Positions 1 to 13,300 of a DNA stretch of 39,124 nt are shown here, piece after piece. The translations under genes were made by a program, and so were the position numbers. The notes under the pieces were generated by a model. The model was not told the origin of the DNA. It worked only from the letters and a program-made list of their open reading frames with translations, and did not search any database. Source of the DNA: Echinococcus granulosus (Eukaryota > Platyhelminthes > Cestoda > Cyclophyllidea > Taeniidae); NCBI RefSeq assembly GCF_000524195.1, contig NW_020170397.1, positions 558,668-597,791 on the forward strand. The letters are read 5' to 3'. How positions within the stretch are numbered: position 1 is the stretch's first letter; each line of letters starts with the position of its first letter.

Positions 1-1255
1 TTCTTCAAAACAGCCGCCATTAACAAAGAAAGTGTTTTTCGCAAAAGGCGAAACAAATTTCCATTCTTTATAAACACCCATATCTAGGAGAAGATCTGAA
101 CTTTGCAATGGAAGGGGAGGAGGATGAGCAAAACCACCTCATCTTTACAATTCCTTCAAGTCATAATTGTTCCCTTTTCTTGACATTGAACAGTCACATC
201 ATCACAGATGAGATGGTATAAGCAGTTTCCAAGTCGAAACGGGATGAAACCAAAGATGGCTAGAGCCAGAGTTTTGGTTTTTTTGATGCAAACAAGCTTT
301 ATAAAAATGAAGCTCATTGTAAGCTTCACCGCCAAAAACCACTTCGGTTTATTCGGTCAACTTCCGCCTAGTCATGGAAACACGATGTAGTGCAGCTTGT
401 TCAGTGAGGGGGACGTTTGGACTTAAGGTGTATCAAAGCATCAGAAAAGTCTGTTTGTAATCAGAAGTTGAATCAAGATCTGATCTTCGGGACAGATTGT
501 AGTTCAATTCAAAAAGCATGACAAAAGAAACTGCACATGCTTGATTGTCTCCTGTTACACGTCTGTGACTTCATTTGCCGGTAGAAAGCCTCTGATGTAA
601 AAATGTATTTTCTCAGTAAAGTGATGCAACTAAGGGAAGGGTGCCTTACATATGGGATTACGCGTTTCATCAATTACTAGATAGGTTGAGTTAGGAGCTG
701 TTCTAACGTTGCTATCCATGTGCGACCACTTACTTAACCAAACAACTCCGGACACGCACAAGTCTCTCTGACTCACGCTAAAATTATATAATAAATAAGA
801 TTTTCTTGGTACACAGTGTTTTTAGCTCTTCTGTTTGAATGTCAGTGTAACACTTTCGCTCGTGGGTGTTTCTCTTACAGCACCGACTACGATATGATGG
901 CTGACGCGAGAGGTTGACTAAGGAGAATGCCGGAATGACATTCAAAGGAAAGGAGGGACTATGTGAGACAATATTTGTTTATTCAACTCTTCGTTTCGGT
1001 CTCGTAGGCACTTAAGGCTCCACCTTTGTACTTCTGCTGGGCAACAAGACCTCCAGGCCATGCCGTAAGACAGCCCAGCCCTTCTGTACGTCGTCAATAC
1101 ACTGTCCGTCCTAGTACTATGACTTCTTTCGTCTTCAGGAAAGACTCGAGGCACTATACACCTATTCTTAGCTAGGGCTACATTTAAAATCAGCAGGAAA
1201 TATGTAATTTTTAGAAGTTATTGGGAAAAACCTGACACGTGAAAACCAACTGTTT
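1..1255 (-). other. Intron downstream of exon 44 (incomplete)
   Basis: No dynein coding motif (the expected GFLTAMRQE block) is visible on the minus strand, and no other gene is visible. It contains TRIM-like copy A at about 845-1160. The remaining 1-840 looks like unremarkable AT-rich intron sequence. Confidence 0.75.
845..1160 (+). mobile_element. TRIM-like LTR element, copy A (3' end: internal remnant plus LTR)
   Basis: Positions about 845-961 match the internal 3' part of copy B, including TTACAGCACCGACTAC and the purine tract AAAGGAAAGGAGGG. Positions 962-1160 are a 199-bp LTR starting TGTGAGACAATATTTG and ending in CA. The 5' part of the element is missing. No protein is encoded; the short minus-strand open frame over it is incidental. 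Confidence 0.8.
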
Positions 1256-1261
1256 TCTCAC

Positions 1262-1390
1262 CATGGGATTGAAGAAACCCGGGAACCAGAATGAATGTGG
1301 GGCACCTGCACTGAGCCAAGAGTGGAGTTGATCGTTCCTCTCCTTCAACTCCGTGAACCAAAATCCCAAAGTCGAAGCCTCCCAGGAGAT
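1262..1390 (-). CDS. DNAH5/DNAH8: DHC exon 44, last in window: C-terminal domain
   Basis: Encodes [36 protein letters not shown] and PGFFNPM (43 residues). It matches the family's [20 protein letters not shown]...FFNPQ. The exon stops at a GTGAGA donor right where the family continues GFLTAMRQE. No exon encoding that continuation was found between 1 and 1255, so the 3' end of the gene lies outside the window. Confidence 0.95.
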
Positions 1391-4300
1391 CTGAAACCAC
1401 ATCATCGACACGTTAATATGCCTCGCGAATACCAGCTTGTACGGAGCAAGTCTGGGCATTTATTAGACCTACATTCGCTACTGTACTTCGACAAAGTAAA
1501 CCAAGCCAAGGAAGGTGATACCTTATTATCTTATTTTAAGCCCATTTCCAGCTCTATTCAGTATCTTTCTGAAAAGGTCTATTCGGACTGCATTTGTTTG
1601 CGACCGCAGTATTTTAAGAAGGTGGTTTTTCCAATTTGCAAGCAATCACCTATTTCAAGTAAGGGTTTTTGAAAGTACTTTTAAAATTCAGGACGCATTC
1701 ACACAAAGATCAGGCTGTTGTGCAATACTTTAATCACTTGTTTAAATCTTCGTTTTGGTTTTGCGGGTACTTAAAGTACTGCCATCGTAATCCCGCATTC
1801 CCAATTTCACTATCCGAATCTGCCATAATCCTTTATACATTTCCGGATAAATCGGTACCAAAAAGCGCAATTCATTTCCAATTCTCAACTTGCAAGTCAA
1901 CCTTATCTCATGGCCGGTTGCGTTGGATTAACAAAGTCTTAAAAGCTGCTTGACTGAGTTTTTTACTGCTAAACACAGAAAATAAAATTCACCAACCACA
2001 CAACACTTCTGTAATTACTTCTTTGGAAACCTTCTAGATGAATATTGGTGCCACAGGCATGACCTGGTCCAACTCACCCTAAGCCAAATTGCAGGAACCT
2101 TGGAAAGGTAAATCGAGTCCATGGCATCGCGGAGGTTCTCATTTAGGACGACCTTTCCATCTATGGCATCAACTAAATTGCTCAATACCCTCTTCGTGAC
2201 TTTAAGAAGTTTTGAAATACGATCGATTTCCTGCCGCAGGAAGATAACGACTGGTTTGAGACTACCGAGAGTCTTCAACCTTTCGGGTAGAGTGAAGGGG
2301 TTGTAGGGCGGTGGAATGGTGGACAGCATGGACTCGCAGATCTCACGCACTTGGATCTCCTTTGTGAGTCCTGTGGTGGTATCAGAGGCTTCGTAGATGT
2401 CAGCTGCCCCTTCTATGTCCTGAATGACTTCTAGATCTGTGATGGCCTGAATGCTGGCAATCATGCTCTCGGTGAACTGGGTTGAGTACCTAGCATGTAA
2501 GAGAAAGTAGAATTGTAATTGGGAATCAAGAGAGTAGAATGTACTTCTGCACCCTTAAAGTGGAATTATCCGATGCCTTCCGGAATGGTTTCTGTCAACC
2601 AGACAAACTCACGCAATTTCCGCATTGGGATGGAGGTGGATGGACTCGGGAGATTCCTGACTAGGCAGAGAATGGATGTATCCAAGATACTGGTTCACAG
2701 TGGACAAATGTGGAATGATATAGCCTGGTGCGAGTTCATATTCAGGCTGAAACATGCGTTCCTTGAACATTTGCTTAGTGAGTGTCACCATTATCACAGT
2801 GTCCTCGGGGTCGGTGATGCGTCCACCGAATTGGATCTCCGAGAGAAGGTAGCGCACGCACTTCCAGTCTATGCCCTGCAACCATTTGAATAAATTTTCT
2901 TAAATTTCACTAATCTCACTTGTTGCATTGTCGATTTCTTCTATAGCTATGGATCCGTGAAAACACGTTAATACAAGTGTTCTGCTAATAATTCCATCTG
3001 GAATGCCTAAAGGAGTCAGGAGTGCACCCTGACCTGATGGGTTCCTCTGATGGATGCTTTGAAATAGTCGTTCTAGTTCTTTTGCCACTCATTTTTAACA
3101 AATTCTATGTTGTAAGACTCTCAAAAATGCTAATCATTTGGCAATGTTCTCTTTCAAGTTAAATGAGTTTGGGAGTGTTAGAGGCCACCTTTTTACAGTC
3201 GAATGACTCGAAGGTAAAATTTATAAACTCCAGACTTCCCCATTAATTACCTTTTAAAATTATAGAATAGACTTCAACAAATGGCACCTCCTGTCAGCAT
3301 AACAAACATTTAATTTTGGGCGGAAAGTATTATCTGCAACGTAACTCGTAAAACTAAGCAGTTTTTTGACTAAGATTTAACGATACCATAGGAAAAATCG
3401 TCATGCATCCAATCCGAAGGCAGTTGAAGTGGAACTCTCATTTTGCTTCTCCAAAGTAGATTAGTATGTCTCAAAGTTTAAGCATTTCAATTTATGCATC
3501 CTTGTGTCAAAGATAATATAATAATTAGTAATGGCGGGTAGCCGCAAATTAAGGAATAGTACGATAGAAATCCACGTGGACTGGAGGATGAGACATTATA
3601 GCAGGTGGCTGCACAAAGATGATGGAGAAATAAGTTAGATGGAGACAATGGAATTTTTACGTAGAGAAAAGGTGTATGTTGTAGGCGTGAAATAAATTTA
3701 GCAAGTTCTGACCATTGGAAGACGATAATTTGCTGTCTCGAAATTGCATCTTCCAACGTTTGAATGGGGAGAGTTATATTCTCGAGCAAACTTTCGCAAC
3801 CTTTTTTGGGATGAACTGAATGCAGTGTTTGCTGCTTCCAGTCATCACTGAAAGGAAACTTTCAAAAGAACTTAAAGCGATTTAAAAGCTTACTAAAGAT
3901 ACAGAGGTGCTATCGTCTGCTAGCAGGTAGAGGTGTCAAACTTGCAGTGCAGGCATTAATTGTCTCCGAAAAAGTTCTGGGGTTTTTCTATTATTTAGAA
4001 AATCAAGACATTTTTTACACCACAATAATATTATAATGAGGTGTTTGAAACAGGATCAATTTGGGACACTGTAGTACTTATGCTGATTATTTAACTCTAT
4101 TTTAATTATGCGGCACTTTCGTATCCGCTGAGCGGCCTAAGCACTGGGCCATGACAGTGGCCCCCAGCTCTTCTATACGTCAGCATTGTAGTTTCTGTCC
4201 TAGCAGTATGCCTTGCTTTGTATTCAAGAAGGACTCAGGGCACTACATTGACGGCAGTGGAAAGCGCACCTGATCGTAAAGGACAAATATCCTGCTTTCT

Positions 4301-7300
4301 ATTCCCCAGTGGTAAGCCCTAACGTGAGAGAAGAAGGGTATGTGTGTCGTAGATACGAGAATTTGTGATAACTCCTAACAACAAATTTGCAAATGACTTC
4401 TACTTTCGGCAAATTAAACGAGTCCTGTGTTCTGCAGGATTGCTGAAGCTGAAGCGCCGCTAGCCACGAACCATCTGGGAAAGTTTGTCACAGAGCTGTC
4501 TACGGTACCTACATGTAGATTTCAACTGAGTGAACACATTATGTCTCTTCTACCTCTCTTCTAGCCAAATTGGTTCCAGAAAGATATAGCTGGGCAACAC
4601 TGAGGTGAGAACAAAGCAGCAAGAGGGAACGGATGCGAAAGCTTATTCCCGCTAAACCACATTCAGTCTGTCCTTTTCTAAGTGGCCCTGCCTTTGGGTT
4701 AGTGTTCGTGCAACCAGCAATGGACATATGAGATGGTCACCAGTCTCCCCCTTCCCCTAATACAATTCCAAACAATACAAAACTTTAAGTCCAGTAGAAT
4801 TACCAATTACATGCAAATTCGGTGAATGGCGCAATGTGTTCGCGGGTGCAATTCTTACAGCACCGACTACGTCGCGATGGCCGAAGCGAGAAGTTGGCCA
4901 AGGAGGGCGCCGGTAATGACGCTTAAAAGGAGAGGGGTCTATGCAATGCTTTGTTTGTCTGTATGAATCTTCTTTCTGTTTACGCGGGCACTTAGGCCTT
5001 TGCAATTGCATTTCTCCTCGGCGACATGGCCTACGGCTCGTGTTAATAGACGCCCTCCTTAGCCCCTCCCTACGTCGACAACGCATAAGCTGCCCAAGTA
5101 TTATGCCTTCTTTCGTATATAGAGAAGTCTCGGGCCGCTGCAATATGTTTCAGTTATGCATCCTCTATATTTAAAAATTTTTAATAATAATAACAACTGA
5201 TTTTACTACGCCATTATATTTGACTGAAACATAGCAAAGCACAAATAATCACTCCTACTTTCTGGCTTGAAAATAGGAGTTAAAACGATGATGGTCAGCG
5301 ATAAAATTAACCGAATTTATAGACTACACAAGGCCATTGCTGTCTAAAATGTTCTGAAGCCTGAAAGCAATAGTAGAGCAATGAAATTGAAAGTGAGGAC
5401 TGGAATTTTTTTCAATGTCACAAGGACCTCTACTGGTGTAGGTTCAGCATTTGGTTAAATAAGTCAGAAGTCGGATTAACTTCGTTAATTTTGCCTGCAT
5501 TATCTGGAACAGACAAAGTGACTCAACGTTGCAATTTCAGAACGGAGCTTGACGTCAGTGAAATTACTAACAGCACGCAACGGCGAGGCTTAGACACAGC
5601 TACTACAAGATTCATGGCAGAGAAGGGGATCTAATCGGCACATCTATCCCGGAACTTGAGCCACTTCTTACTGTTTCACGTCCTGTGTCTCACCTCAGGA
5701 GCAAAGCAGTAGGTACGAGAAGGATACTAACAAAGTCAGTGAGTTACCACTTCTTACCCAGGATTAATCCGAGACGTTAAGTTAAATGGCCTCTACTTAG
5801 CTACTCGTGATGGCGATAAGATATAAAAGCGCCTTAAATTACCATCAGCACTAAAAGCACAACATATATGCGTCCTGGGTGCTATAAAAACAATTGAGCA
5901 ACTGTTTGAGCAAGTAACTCTAAATTGCCTTCTTATCAGTTTGAGTTACTTTGAGCAAAAATCGACCAAAGGTTTCAACGCGTTCGCTACCAGTGTCACG
6001 AATATGTAAGCTATGTTCTCCATCAGTTCATAACGGCTTTGAATGCACCGGATCGTGCATTGCAAACAGATCAGCCGAATCTAAGACATACTGTTTTGAT
6101 GGAAACCATAAGATGCTTTTATAGAAGACGATTACTCACGCTAGATCTGACATTTCTTTTCATAACCTCGATCTCATCAATGTGACTTCGCATGAACTCC
6201 ACCGAGGCACTATAATCCGCCAGATTGAACTCATACGGCACCGACCACCCCATCGGCGTGAATTTTCTTCTTCCCTCCAAGGTTCGGTGTAGAAACGCCA
6301 ATGCGTAGAGGACGACCTTCCAGTGCATACTAACACAGGAGTCTAGGAGGTCCTGAGAGATATCGGAGAAGGTTTTTATCAGACCCGAGCGTAAGCCCTC
6401 GGGTGGTTGGTTGATGAATTTCACTGACATCTGCAAAAAGTTAATCGGAAATCGACTGTGCTCCTCCGTGGTGATCCACAGACGAAACTGGTCTGATGTC
6501 ACTAGCCTCTTGCTATTGGTGTGGCTGATATTGGGTAGCGCGGTGTGCTGGTCCATGAGAGATTCATCTGGGCTGTCGGTACGTGAATGAGGATCTGTTG
6601 GAACTCTGTGATATGCTTCGCTTTCCACCCTTACTCCTGCTAGGAGAGTGGACAGTTCATTGATGTAATCAAGACAGAGGTGGCAGTTCTGTAGTAGTAC
6701 CCAGGAGCCCTGGCGCATTGCCTGTGCAATGTACTGGCGTGCGTGGATCTCCTGACCTTGGCCCATGGAAATGAAATGAAGTTCGGTTTGCATTCGGCGT
6801 GCCAACTGCTCTATCAGTAAAGTGGGATCTGCGCCAACTGTGAGAAGATTTATGATGGGGGTTTTGGGTGTTGAGTCGGCGTAGATCCTGCGTGGACATT
6901 AGAAGGTGGTCGAGTCAACAGGCATAAAAATTGCTATCACCAATCAAGTATTCAAAGAAACTTATCCACTTCAATGTTTCATCTTGAAGTCTACTAACTG
7001 GTTACAGATGGTCTAATAAAATGATTTATCACCGAGCTGGAGGAAAAATGTAGAGAAATAGAAATAGAGTGGTATTTTTGCCAATGATTTCAATAAAACT
7101 TTATTGAACTATTCTTGTATATACAGAGAGAATAGTGCATATAATTTTGTTTTTGTGCATCAGTCTTACTTACAATTTAAATAACTGACCTGAAGGGGCA
7201 TAGCCGATTTATAAAACTGTGTTTCAAGTAAAGGAAGTGAACAAATATTTTAAGTTGAGACGAAAGTTGGCCCCACTTCTGACTAAAAGCTACTCAAGAC

Positions 7301-10300
7301 ATAAGTGAAAGCGGTGTTTTTTTGTACCCTTTCTGACTTATTTGTTGTAGATACAACTGTTACTTCAGCGAGTACTTCTAAAAGACATTTTAAGAAAAAA
7401 TAAGAGGAAGTGAAATCTGTAATTACCTAGATGGCTTTAGTAAGCTGAGTATGATCTAAAATTAGTAACTTGAGCTTACTCGGCGAATGGTGCGACCATG
7501 AACAGTCAGACGTTCAAATTCTTACAATCATTTGTGTAGTCAGATGTTTGTCAGAAAAAGAATGAAATACGTACTTAAGTAGTGCGCCACTTCATTGGAG
7601 TCTAAAGTTCGTGATAGTCTGGTATTGAAAGAAGAGAATCACTCTGGAAACGTACAAACAATCCATCTTGTAGTCTAATCGGGCAACTGGTAGCTGATTG
7701 TGACAATAGTCATTTGTTTTGGCCACTTAAGCAGAAAGTATCGGTGAAATCAGAAACTATAACTATACTCGATGCTTTAAAATCCGCTTTCAGATCAGCG
7801 AAATTAAACTTCCAACAGATCACTTTTTGCTTGGATGGTGGGAGCATTTTGCGATGCGCCAACACGATGAAATTTCGACTTCTCCAGAGTCATAAATGCA
7901 GGTACTCATAGAAAGATTGGCGGCCACATCTAGTTCATATTGAAAAGTTTGTTACTAATCAAAACGATTTGAAGCTACATTTTTTTCCGGTAAACGCCTA
8001 TACTTAATCAGATTTGCTTTCTAAGGGCGCTAGACGAAGAAAGGAGGGACAGAAGGGGATAAGGCAATAACTCACTCTTCCACATTGAGGAGGGTCTCCT
8101 CTGCAAACCTGTGGCCCAGAGTTTCGCTGATGTACTTGCGGGCCTGGTGCACTACGCGATCGGGGCACCAGGTGCGGATGAAAAGAAGACGTCCAAAGGT
8201 GGAGAGGTCGGTGTCGTAGTTGAGTGGGAAAACGCTCTCCTCTGGCGCCTCGACCTCGTGCCATCTGCGCCATCGGCGCTCGCTCCCTATCACCTGTCAC
8301 CAAAGCAAAGGCGTAAACCAGTGACACGGTAGTCATATATTTGTCAATTAGCAGATTGCTAAAATGCTAATCGATGTGTTGATACCAGCCGGCAACACAA
8401 TTTTAGTAAGACGGGGAAAATGATTCACTTTTGGTACATACTTACACCCTATACCTCAAGAGGAGTCTACCCACCTGATCTACCAGTGAAGTGAAAGCCG
8501 GCAACCTCGACAAGGCATTGATGTTGAGCCAAACATCATCAGCTATCCATTTGGCCGGTTTTGGTGGGCAAGTGAGCAAACTGAGAGCCGAACCACCCCT
8601 CAGAAATACCTCCACCTCATCCTTATAAATATTTTTCATCTGCAATTCAATTCTCATTGCCAGGGACAGCGTAAACATCACAAAGTCCTTCTTATAGTAG
8701 CCTCGTGTGTAGAATCTCCACATACACTTCGTCATGTACTTGACTATCTTATGAATCCGCTTCTGTGTCACGGAAGACTCTTCGGAGTTCATCAAAGATT
8801 CGTTAAAGAGTACGAGAAACTGTGGCAGACCTGTCTCATACATGCGGTTTACTTTGGCCATGTCCTCAAGGAGAAAGAAAATGAGGGCACCTCGCTCTGC
8901 TACCGGGCGGTACTCCTCGCGCGCCGCCTCAATCTCCGCTTCTGCCTCTTTGGATTTAGCCAACTGCTCCATCACCCCCTCTGAAGTAATCTTTGTAGAT
9001 TTTAAAACCTCCAGTAAATCCTGATCGTCTACTAAGGAGCCCTTCGTGTTGGCCAGCCGGTAGAGCAGGTTGATTTGCAGGGACTCAATACGTTTCTTGT
9101 TCTCCATGGTGCTGTTGAGTAGTTCTATTCTCAGGCTTTCCAGTTTCTTGGGGAAAGAAATATGGAACAGACGTGCAGTATGAATTCATTTACCATCATT
9201 TTACCAACTTAAGTTCTTACCTTTACATATCACTCTTATGGATATCTATTACTTGTATTTAAGTCCTACGGTCATATTTATTCATTTCATGCCTCAATCA
9301 CTGAGCTAGGATTCTTTGAATCTCAAAAGTGAGCTAAAGAAGTGATTCGAATAGAGTTTACTTCTCGTTCCACTGACACCACATGCGCCAAAAGTTGGTC
9401 TTCCAGTCCCTTTACGGTCACACTGAAGTCAATGAGGGCTGTGTTGGCAAGCAACTCGGGCGTGAATACGGGATTGGCCAGTTGGGTGGTGAGGAAGAGC
9501 TGGAATTTCGGATCAACCGTGGTCTCGAAGTCCCATATTTTCACCTAGATGGAGGCGCACGAGTAGAATCCTCCAAAGGACTAGTAAAGCATGGTTTCAT
9601 CCCTCAAGAAGGTGTAGTAGGGTGACATATAGGTTTCAGTCTCTTCTATAAATATCCCCTATATTTTACATTCATTACGGAATTCGAGATCAGTGAAAGA
9701 AATGTAGGTCTAGGTAAAGGTATTAAAGCCGACAGTGTGAAATAGATTTTACGTGTAGTATACATGGCCCAAAGGTAATCAAATACCTGCAAAGTAGTTC
9801 CTACTGTATAGAATGACTGTGTGATGAGTCGGTCGAGACCTGAATCTATTGCCTCCATAATTCCCTCTACAATAAGATTTTTTCCCGTGTTCAAAGCCTC
9901 CTCGACGTCAGTTTTGAACTTCTTGCTCGAAACGGAGGTAACCTGCAAGCATCAGGCAAAATTAATCAGTTCCTTTAATAACCCTGAGGCCTCTCTGTAA
10001 AGAGGGAACATCAATTAAAAACGGATCAGCACTCAAGAAATGTAATCTCAGAAAGAAGTTAAAATGATGCCTCTGTTTCGTTGTAATAAAGTCATAGTAA
10101 AGTCAAAAAATATGTAATACTGCGACTAATTTTTTTGACTCTTCGGTTTAATTTTTGCAGGCACAGAAGGCTCTGCCTTAGTACTTCCGCTGGCTGAACG
10201 AACTCCAGCTCGTGCCGGTAGCCTCATCAGCCCGTCTGTACGTCGGCATTAGAGTTTCTCCTTAATCATTATACTTTCTCTCAACTTCAGGAAAGACTTG

Positions 10301-13300
10301 AGGCTCTACATTGGTGAGAGTGGAAAGCGAACCCGATCCTAAAGGACAACTGTCCTGATTTCTATTCCCTAGTCTCAAGTCCTAACGTGAGAAGAAGGGC
10401 ATGTGTTTTAGATGGGAAAAGCTGTGATGACTCTTAATAAAAAATTTTCAAATGACTTCTACCTTTAGCAAATACATGAGTCTCATGTTCTGCAGGTTTG
10501 CCATTAGAAACTGAAGAGACGCTAGCGACGAGCTACTTTGGAAAGTTTGTTGCAGAGTTGTCTACGGTGCCCAAATGAAGTAACCACGCGATATCTCCAC
10601 CTTTTTACTGGCTCAACAGAACTCAGATAGGTATGGCCGGGGAGCAATGAAGTAATAACAAAGTGGAAAAGAGAACCAGACTCGAAACCTTATTTCAACG
10701 AAACTGTTTTAAACTCCGTCCCTCATTTAATAAACTGCTTTCAGGCCACTAGCGGTGGACAGCCCATTCCCGTACCCCATTACAGTTCCCAAACAGAACG
10801 GAACTCTGGATTCAGTGAAAGTACCACGATGGATCGGTGAGCATGTAGTCAAATATCTTCTCATTCTCACACAAACTTGATAACAGATGAGGCGGGTTCG
10901 TTAGTGATTTTCTGACAGTAATGACCGCATTGTGGTTGCGAAGGGAAGTTGACCAACGGAAGCGATGGGGATAAAGCTTTTAAGGAGAGGGACTGCACAA
11001 CACTTTGAATGCTTGTTTAACTCCTCGTTTCGGTTTTGCGGGTACCTAAAGTTCCTTCTTTGAACTTCTGCTGGGTGGCATGGCCTCCGGGTCAGGCCAG
11101 TAGCCCCAGTAATTTAGTACGTCGGCAAATGAAGAAGAGTAAATAGGTTACAAATAAAGAAGGAATTTATTCGTACACTACTGCACCGTAACAGACAAAT
11201 TTGAAGCAAATATCAGAACAGAGTATTACGCTAGGCTAAACGATACCCAAACAGATTTCGCTGCAGAAAGTACGAAGCCTCAGAAATGAACATAGTTATG
11301 GTTTAAGTTAAAAGGGAAGTTACAGATACTCATAATAAATAAATCAACTCTTATGCCATAGAGTAATACTACGGCTGAACATTCCTAAACAATTATCGCG
11401 CCATGAGCTAGCAAAAGTAGGACATGACGCTTTGAATGGATGCGCATCAAGTGGACCACACATTTTTGATTGTCCGATGACACTGACCTATAAAGTCACA
11501 CGCACACGGGAAGTGGGGTAATGGTGAATAAAAGTACCCATTGCTTGTTGTATTTCGCAGTCTTTAACTCACTATTACTCTGCCAGCGTAGAGATTTGTA
11601 AGCCACTTCTTGCCCTGACCTTGGGGATCAATTAACAGGGGATAGCGCAGTCTGGCCGTTGCTATGACAGCATTTTGGATGGACAGTTCGTCCAGTGGAA
11701 GGCCCTGTACGTTCCATTCATTCACCTGGGAGAGGTAAAATAATTGCCTTTAGGGGTATGTACAAATGCAAATTAATAAACAACCATGAGGGAGGCAAAA
11801 CAGTTCTTATTATTAAATGTGCCAAATAAGCTCACTCAGTGAATGCTGCTGAGGATGCCTGAAACTAATATAAATACGCTTCTGCTCAACTTTCTAAAAG
11901 TCCCAACTGATTGCCAGTTTTTGAACCTTCAAGAAAGTTATGTTCCTCTTCAGCCCCACCTAGGTGGTTAAGGTCAGTCAATTACTATAGGTGGGTGCAA
12001 TTGAAAATGTCGAGACACACAGACCCGCACTCAGTCTCGGTCATCTCACCACCAGGAGCGCGCATACTGGCCATAGCCCCTTTCGGTCAGTAAAGACACA
12101 GTGAAGTTCCTCTCGCGTATCTGGTTGGCGAACTTGATAGGATTCAGATTACTCGCGCATACAATACCAAACCAATCGCAATCCAGTTGAGCTTATAACC
12201 ACTGCTTCAAGATGTGGTGTTTGGCTATATTATTCAGTGATAAGAAGGGCGACAAAAGTATGTTTTACCACCTGTAATTTACATTTTTTAAAATTAGTTT
12301 ACTCTGGGCCTTTTAATAGGATCCAGAAACAGTAGCCGGTGGTTGTCTTTGTTACAACCGAGAAGTTGGTGGAGAACATGCAAATATTTTCAGAAAGAAC
12401 AGATTTGTTGAAGTATTTAGCAAAAATTTGTCGCTATCGGTGGCGAAATACATAATCAATCATAACCACCAATCCAAACGACCAAATTAAAAAGAGACAT
12501 GAAGAATTAAAACGATTTATCCCTAGGGTCAGTGTAAGGACAACGGCTCTGGGGTCAATATCTGGCTTAGCCAAACATGATAGCACTCGTCATTTTTGTC
12601 ATTTATTAGCAAAATAATCTACTTGTCTGCCAAACAGTTTCAATTGTTTTGCTTTTATAAAATAAAAAGTTATTTACAAAGAAGTTTCTCTACAGGAATA
12701 TCACAAAGGGCAAATTGTTTGATGGCGATAATCGGTCAAATAAACAGGGATTTCTCTGGGAAAATACAACTTATTCGCATATCAGTAGGAGGATTTTAAG
12801 TTGATACACAAAAGGGCGGTGCTTAGAATAAACATTTTAATCATAAATTCGGAATTTTATTTGAATGGAGTCATATTAAGAAGCTGATCCAAATTTCAGA
12901 GAGCATTCATAAAACAACTTTGAAATCAGTCTAGAAGTTCGTGAACGCTTTGATAGGAAAAGGATTTTGTAAAGCCAGAAATCGTATAATCTAATAAGAA
13001 CCTTTGACATTAATTATGGGTGAGATTTTCAAAACAATTTGGTAATAACTAGCTCTAAATGAGGGTGTTTTAGCACTGGGTTGCTTGATGGAAGCACCTA
13101 TCTGTTTCAGCCATCTTTGATAAGAAAAAGCAGTAGCTTAAGAATTAAGCAATCCAAAAACTAGTGATTATGATAGGAGTGGTCATAACTAGAGCAAAAA
13201 AATCTTTATTGAGTAATGTCGATCATCTTGGATCACACCAAACAAAACAAATTAGTATTTCAGTTTGCATCTACAAATTAGGAGGAAATTCAAGAAAGTA

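Larger units (their letters stand above)
4070..5142 (+). mobile_element. TRIM-like LTR retrotransposon, copy B, essentially complete
   Basis: The 5' LTR (about 4070-4247) and 3' LTR (about 4942-5142) both start TG and end CA and flank about 690 bp. Right after the 5' LTR is TTGACGGCAGTGGAAAGC, a TGG-like primer-binding-site candidate. Before the 3' LTR is the polypurine tract AAAAGGAGAGGGG. The 5' LTR has lost about 25 bp. Total length about 1.07 kb with no gag or pol, hence TRIM. The two LTRs are clearly diverged, so the copy is old, and no convincing target-site duplication remains (GACAC versus ATATG). Resemblance to the taeniid Ta-TRIM family is inferred from architecture, not from a sequence comparison. 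Confidence 0.8.
2876..6139 (-). other. Longest intron (exons 41-42)
   Basis: 3,264 nt, GTGAGT to TTGCAG. It carries the complete TRIM-like copy B (4070-5142). The rest (2876-4069 and 5143-6139) shows no gene or further copy by eye. Confidence 0.85.

Noticed and set aside
942..1154. Minus-strand 70-codon frame near the expected last dynein exon
   Set aside because: It falls inside the LTR of copy A and has none of the dynein C-terminal motifs such as GFLTAMRQE.
4757..5143. Minus-strand open frame of 128 codons over the TRIM copy B 3' end
   Set aside because: The frame is not kept in the homologous parts of copies A and C, and it lies antisense within a repeat; not a gene.
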